A DNA stretch of 7,438 nucleotides from an uncultured Clostridia bacterium (GTDB lineage: Bacteria; Bacillota; Clostridia; Oscillospirales; Ruminococcaceae), in assembly GCA_947628385.1 (NCBI GenBank), contig CANQZS010000090.1, forward strand, positions 1-7,438, given 5' to 3'. Position numbers and translations under genes: made by a program. A model generated the notes under the pieces. It ran no database searches and was not told the origin of the DNA. It was given only the letters and a program-made list of their open reading frames with translations. Numbering within the stretch: position 1 is the first letter of the stretch; every line of letters begins with the position of its first letter. Positions 6,019 to 7,438 of this stretch are shown here, piece by piece.

Positions 6019-6615
6019 ATGATAGGTATAAACGACCTTAAAGAGGAATTCCTCAGTATCTACAGGAACAATATAAAAAGAGACGGCTCTGACAAGCTGC
6101 TGGAATATCTGCTTTCCGACAAGAGCGACTTCTTTACAGCTCCGGCAAGCACAAGGTTCCACGGCGCATATGAGGGAGGACTTCTGGAACACAGCCTTAA
6201 CGTTTATCATTGCCTGAAAGATTATCTTTCCAGAGAGCGGGCAAAAAGCATTTACGGAATGAACTATTCAGAGGAAACTATCGCCGTTTCCGCTCTTCTC
6301 CATGACATATGCAAGATAAATTTCTATAAGGTAGACTACAGGAATTCCAAAAACGAAAGCGGCGTATGGGAAAAAGTTCCTTATTATACAATAGACGACA
6401 AGCTTCCCTACGGACACGGAGAAAAATCCGTCTACATAATCACCGGATTCATGCGGCTCACAAGGGAGGAAGCGTTTGCAATAAGGTTCCATATGGGCTT
6501 TTCGGGAACTGAGGACAAGAACCAGATAGGGAGAGCCTTTGAAATGTTCCCCCTTGCCTTTGCGCTCAGCACAGCGGACATGGAAGCTTCATATTTCCTC
6601 GAGGGCAGACCCTGA
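6019..6615 (+). CDS. HD-domain protein, YhaM-like metal-dependent phosphohydrolase fold
   Basis: A 198-residue soluble protein made of essentially one HD domain. Visible metal-ligand candidates are H48 (FHGAYEGG), H58 (GGLLEHSLNV, 53-62), the HD pair H95-D96 (LLHDICKI), H133 (YGHGEKS), H158 (RFHMG) and D187 (STADMEAS). The HxAYxGGLLEH arrangement is closest to the HD domain of YhaM/CBF1 3'-5' exoribonucleases, but the N-terminal OB-fold nucleic-acid-binding domain of those proteins is absent. The protein begins only about 47 residues before the first His. HD enzymes cleave phosphoester bonds in nucleotides or nucleic acids; the substrate here cannot be read from the sequence. The gene follows the mannosidase by 28 bp with its own strong RBS and is probably in the same transcript. 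A functional tie to mannoside use is not evident. An AT-rich hairpin follows the stop. Confidence 0.85.
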   Translation: MIGINDLKEEFLSIYRNNIKRDGSDKLLEYLLSDKSDFFTAPASTRFHGAYEGGLLEHSLNVYHCLKDYLSRERAKSIYGMNYSEETIAVSALLHDICKINFYKVDYRNSKNESGVWEKVPYYTIDDKLPYGHGEKSVYIITGFMRLTREEAFAIRFHMGFSGTEDKNQIGRAFEMFPLAFALSTADMEASYFLEGRP

Positions 6616-6627
6616 TATTGCCCGCAA

Positions 6628-6653
6628 AAGAAAATTTACAGAAAAATTTTCTT
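6628..6653 (+). terminator. AT-rich hairpin after the HD gene, possible weak terminator
   Basis: A perfect 10-bp stem, AAGAAAATTT (6628-6637) with AAATTTTCTT (6644-6653), encloses a 6-base loop (ACAGAA), 12 bp after the HD stop codon. It has only two G-C-type pairs' worth of stability, and the U-rich run lies inside the descending arm, not after it. It may be a leaky terminator that lets some mannosidase-operon transcripts run into pgk, or a processing site. Confidence 0.45.
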
Positions 6654-6659
6654 AAACCC

Positions 6660-6688
6660 TTGCTAAATCTTTCAAAATAGTATAAAAT
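6660..6688 (+). promoter_or_regulatory. Probable pgk promoter
   Basis: TTGCTA (6660-6665) and TAAAAT (6683-6688) are spaced by 17 bases; the -10 could also be read as TATAAA at 6681-6686 with a 15-base spacer. The start would lie near 6695. A small stem, GGGGC/GCTCC with a 5-base loop and one G-T pair (6699-6713), would then sit almost at the 5' end of the message, where such hairpins can protect the RNA. The leader is about 47 bases. Confidence 0.6.
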
Positions 6689-6725
6689 AGAAATGATAGG
6701 GGCTGTATGCTCCGACTTTATAATG

Positions 6726-6731
6726 AAAGGA
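6726..6731 (+). promoter_or_regulatory. Ribosome binding site of pgk
   Basis: AAAGGA lies 10 bases before the ATG at 6742. The resulting N-terminus (MAGLNKVTVDD) aligns with the usual start of bacterial phosphoglycerate kinases. Confidence 0.7.
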
Positions 6732-6741
6732 TGTCATACCA

Positions 6742-7438
6742 ATGGCAGGATTAAACAAAGTTACAGTTGACGACATCAGCGTCAAGGGCAAAAAGGTCCT
6801 CGTAAGAGTTGATTTCAACGTTCCTCTTAAGGACGGAAAGATCACTAACGATAACCGTATAGTTGCCGCTCTCCCCACTATCAAAAAGCTCACCTCCGAG
6901 GGCGCAAAGGTAGTTCTTTGCTCTCACCTCGGCAAGCCCAAGAACGGTCCGGAGGATAAATTCTCCCTTGCTCCCGCAGCGGAAAGACTTGCACAGCTGG
7001 TCGATACAAACGTTATCTTCGCTAAGGACGATACCGTTGTAGGCGATAACGCAAAGAAAGCCGTTGCAGATATGAAAGACGGCGAGATAGTAGTTCTGGA
7101 AAACACACGTTTCCGCGGCAATGAGGAGACCAAGAACGGCGACGATTTCGCCAAGGAGCTTGCAGATCTCGTTGACGGTCAGGTATTCGTTATGGACGCT
7201 TTCGGCTCCGCACACAGAGCTCACGCTTCCACAGCAGGCGTTACAAAGTTCGTTAAGGAGACAGCGGTAGGTTACCTTATGCAGAAAGAGATCCAGTATC
7301 TCGGAAATGCAGTTGAGGATCCCGTTCGTCCTTTCGTTGCGATCCTCGGCGGCGCAAAGGTCGCAGACAAGCTGAACGTTATTTCCAACCTTATCGAAAA
7401 GTGCGATACACTTATCATTGGCGGCGGTATGGCTTATA
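6742..7438 (+). CDS. pgk: Phosphoglycerate kinase, 5' part (truncated by window end)
   Basis: The first 232 codons of a protein normally about 390-415 residues long. It transfers the acyl phosphate of 1,3-bisphosphoglycerate to ADP in the first ATP-forming step of lower glycolysis, in the cytoplasm. The visible part is the N-terminal, phosphoglycerate-binding domain and the start of the hinge: RVDFNVP (22-28), R39, SHLGKP (61-66), LENTRF (119-124), MDAFGSAHRAHAS (151-163) and the nucleotide-side GGAKVADK (203-210) and GGGM (227-230). The Arg of the common SHLGRP motif is Lys here, a substitution I regard as tolerated. No gap gene lies immediately upstream, unlike the common gap-pgk order; pgk has its own promoter after the HD gene. 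Codons are strongly biased to a small set (GTT, AAG, AAC, GGC, GCT), as expected for a highly expressed gene. Confidence 0.98.
   Translation, partial: MAGLNKVTVDDISVKGKKVLVRVDFNVPLKDGKITNDNRIVAALPTIKKLTSEGAKVVLCSHLGKPKNGPEDKFSLAPAAERLAQLVDTNVIFAKDDTVVGDNAKKAVADMKDGEIVVLENTRFRGNEETKNGDDFAKELADLVDGQVFVMDAFGSAHRAHASTAGVTKFVKETAVGYLMQKEIQYLGNAVEDPVRPFVAILGGAKVADKLNVISNLIEKCDTLIIGGGMAY

Noticed and set aside
6751..7224. A 157-codon minus-strand frame inside pgk
   Set aside because: It is a shadow of the strongly biased pgk codons and is fully overlapped by the phosphoglycerate kinase motifs.

Overview
The window looks like chromosome from a spore-forming, anaerobic, plant- or mucus-glycan-using Firmicute of the Ruminococcus/Oscillospiraceae type. 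The evidence is a SpoIIID sporulation regulator, an intracellular GH2 beta-mannosidase, strong GGAGG-type ribosome binding sites, sigma-A-like promoters, moderate GC coding DNA and very AT-rich intergenic DNA. The genus is an inference from overall character, not from a marker gene.

Layout. (1) At 1-222 (+) lies the 3' end of spoIIID. It closes with a strong hairpin (261-306) that also abuts the stop codon of the convergent gene. (2) At 301-2916 (-) lies one large membrane-anchored cyclic-di-GMP protein with dCache-type sensor, HAMP, GGDEF and EAL domains. It has its own promoter, with an extended -10 overlapped by an inverted repeat. (3) The 571-base stretch 2936-3506 has no convincing conventional gene. 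An AT-rich part (about 2960-3135) carries back-to-back promoter-like sequences. A GC-richer part (about 3136-3340) is full of short inverted repeats and holds an unexplained 56-codon ORF on the minus strand. An 18-bp tandem repeat follows (3351-3390), then a near-consensus promoter for the next gene. (4) At 3507-6615 (+) is a likely two-gene operon, a GH2 beta-mannosidase followed 28 bp later by a small HD-domain phosphohydrolase-like protein. (5) An AT-rich hairpin and a separate promoter lead into pgk (6742 to the window end, +), which is truncated by the window.

How the genes fit together. Mannosidase and phosphoglycerate kinase both belong to carbohydrate catabolism (release of mannose, then lower glycolysis) but are separately promoted. 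The GGDEF-EAL protein would couple an extracellular small-molecule signal to c-di-GMP level; its EAL active site is intact while the GGDEF motif reads SGDEF and the inhibitory I-site is missing, so net phosphodiesterase activity is the favoured guess. Nothing in the window links it directly to the sugar genes. I found no CRISPR array, transposase, tRNA/rRNA or phage gene. The least explained part is the structured, possibly repeated element between the two divergent transcription units.
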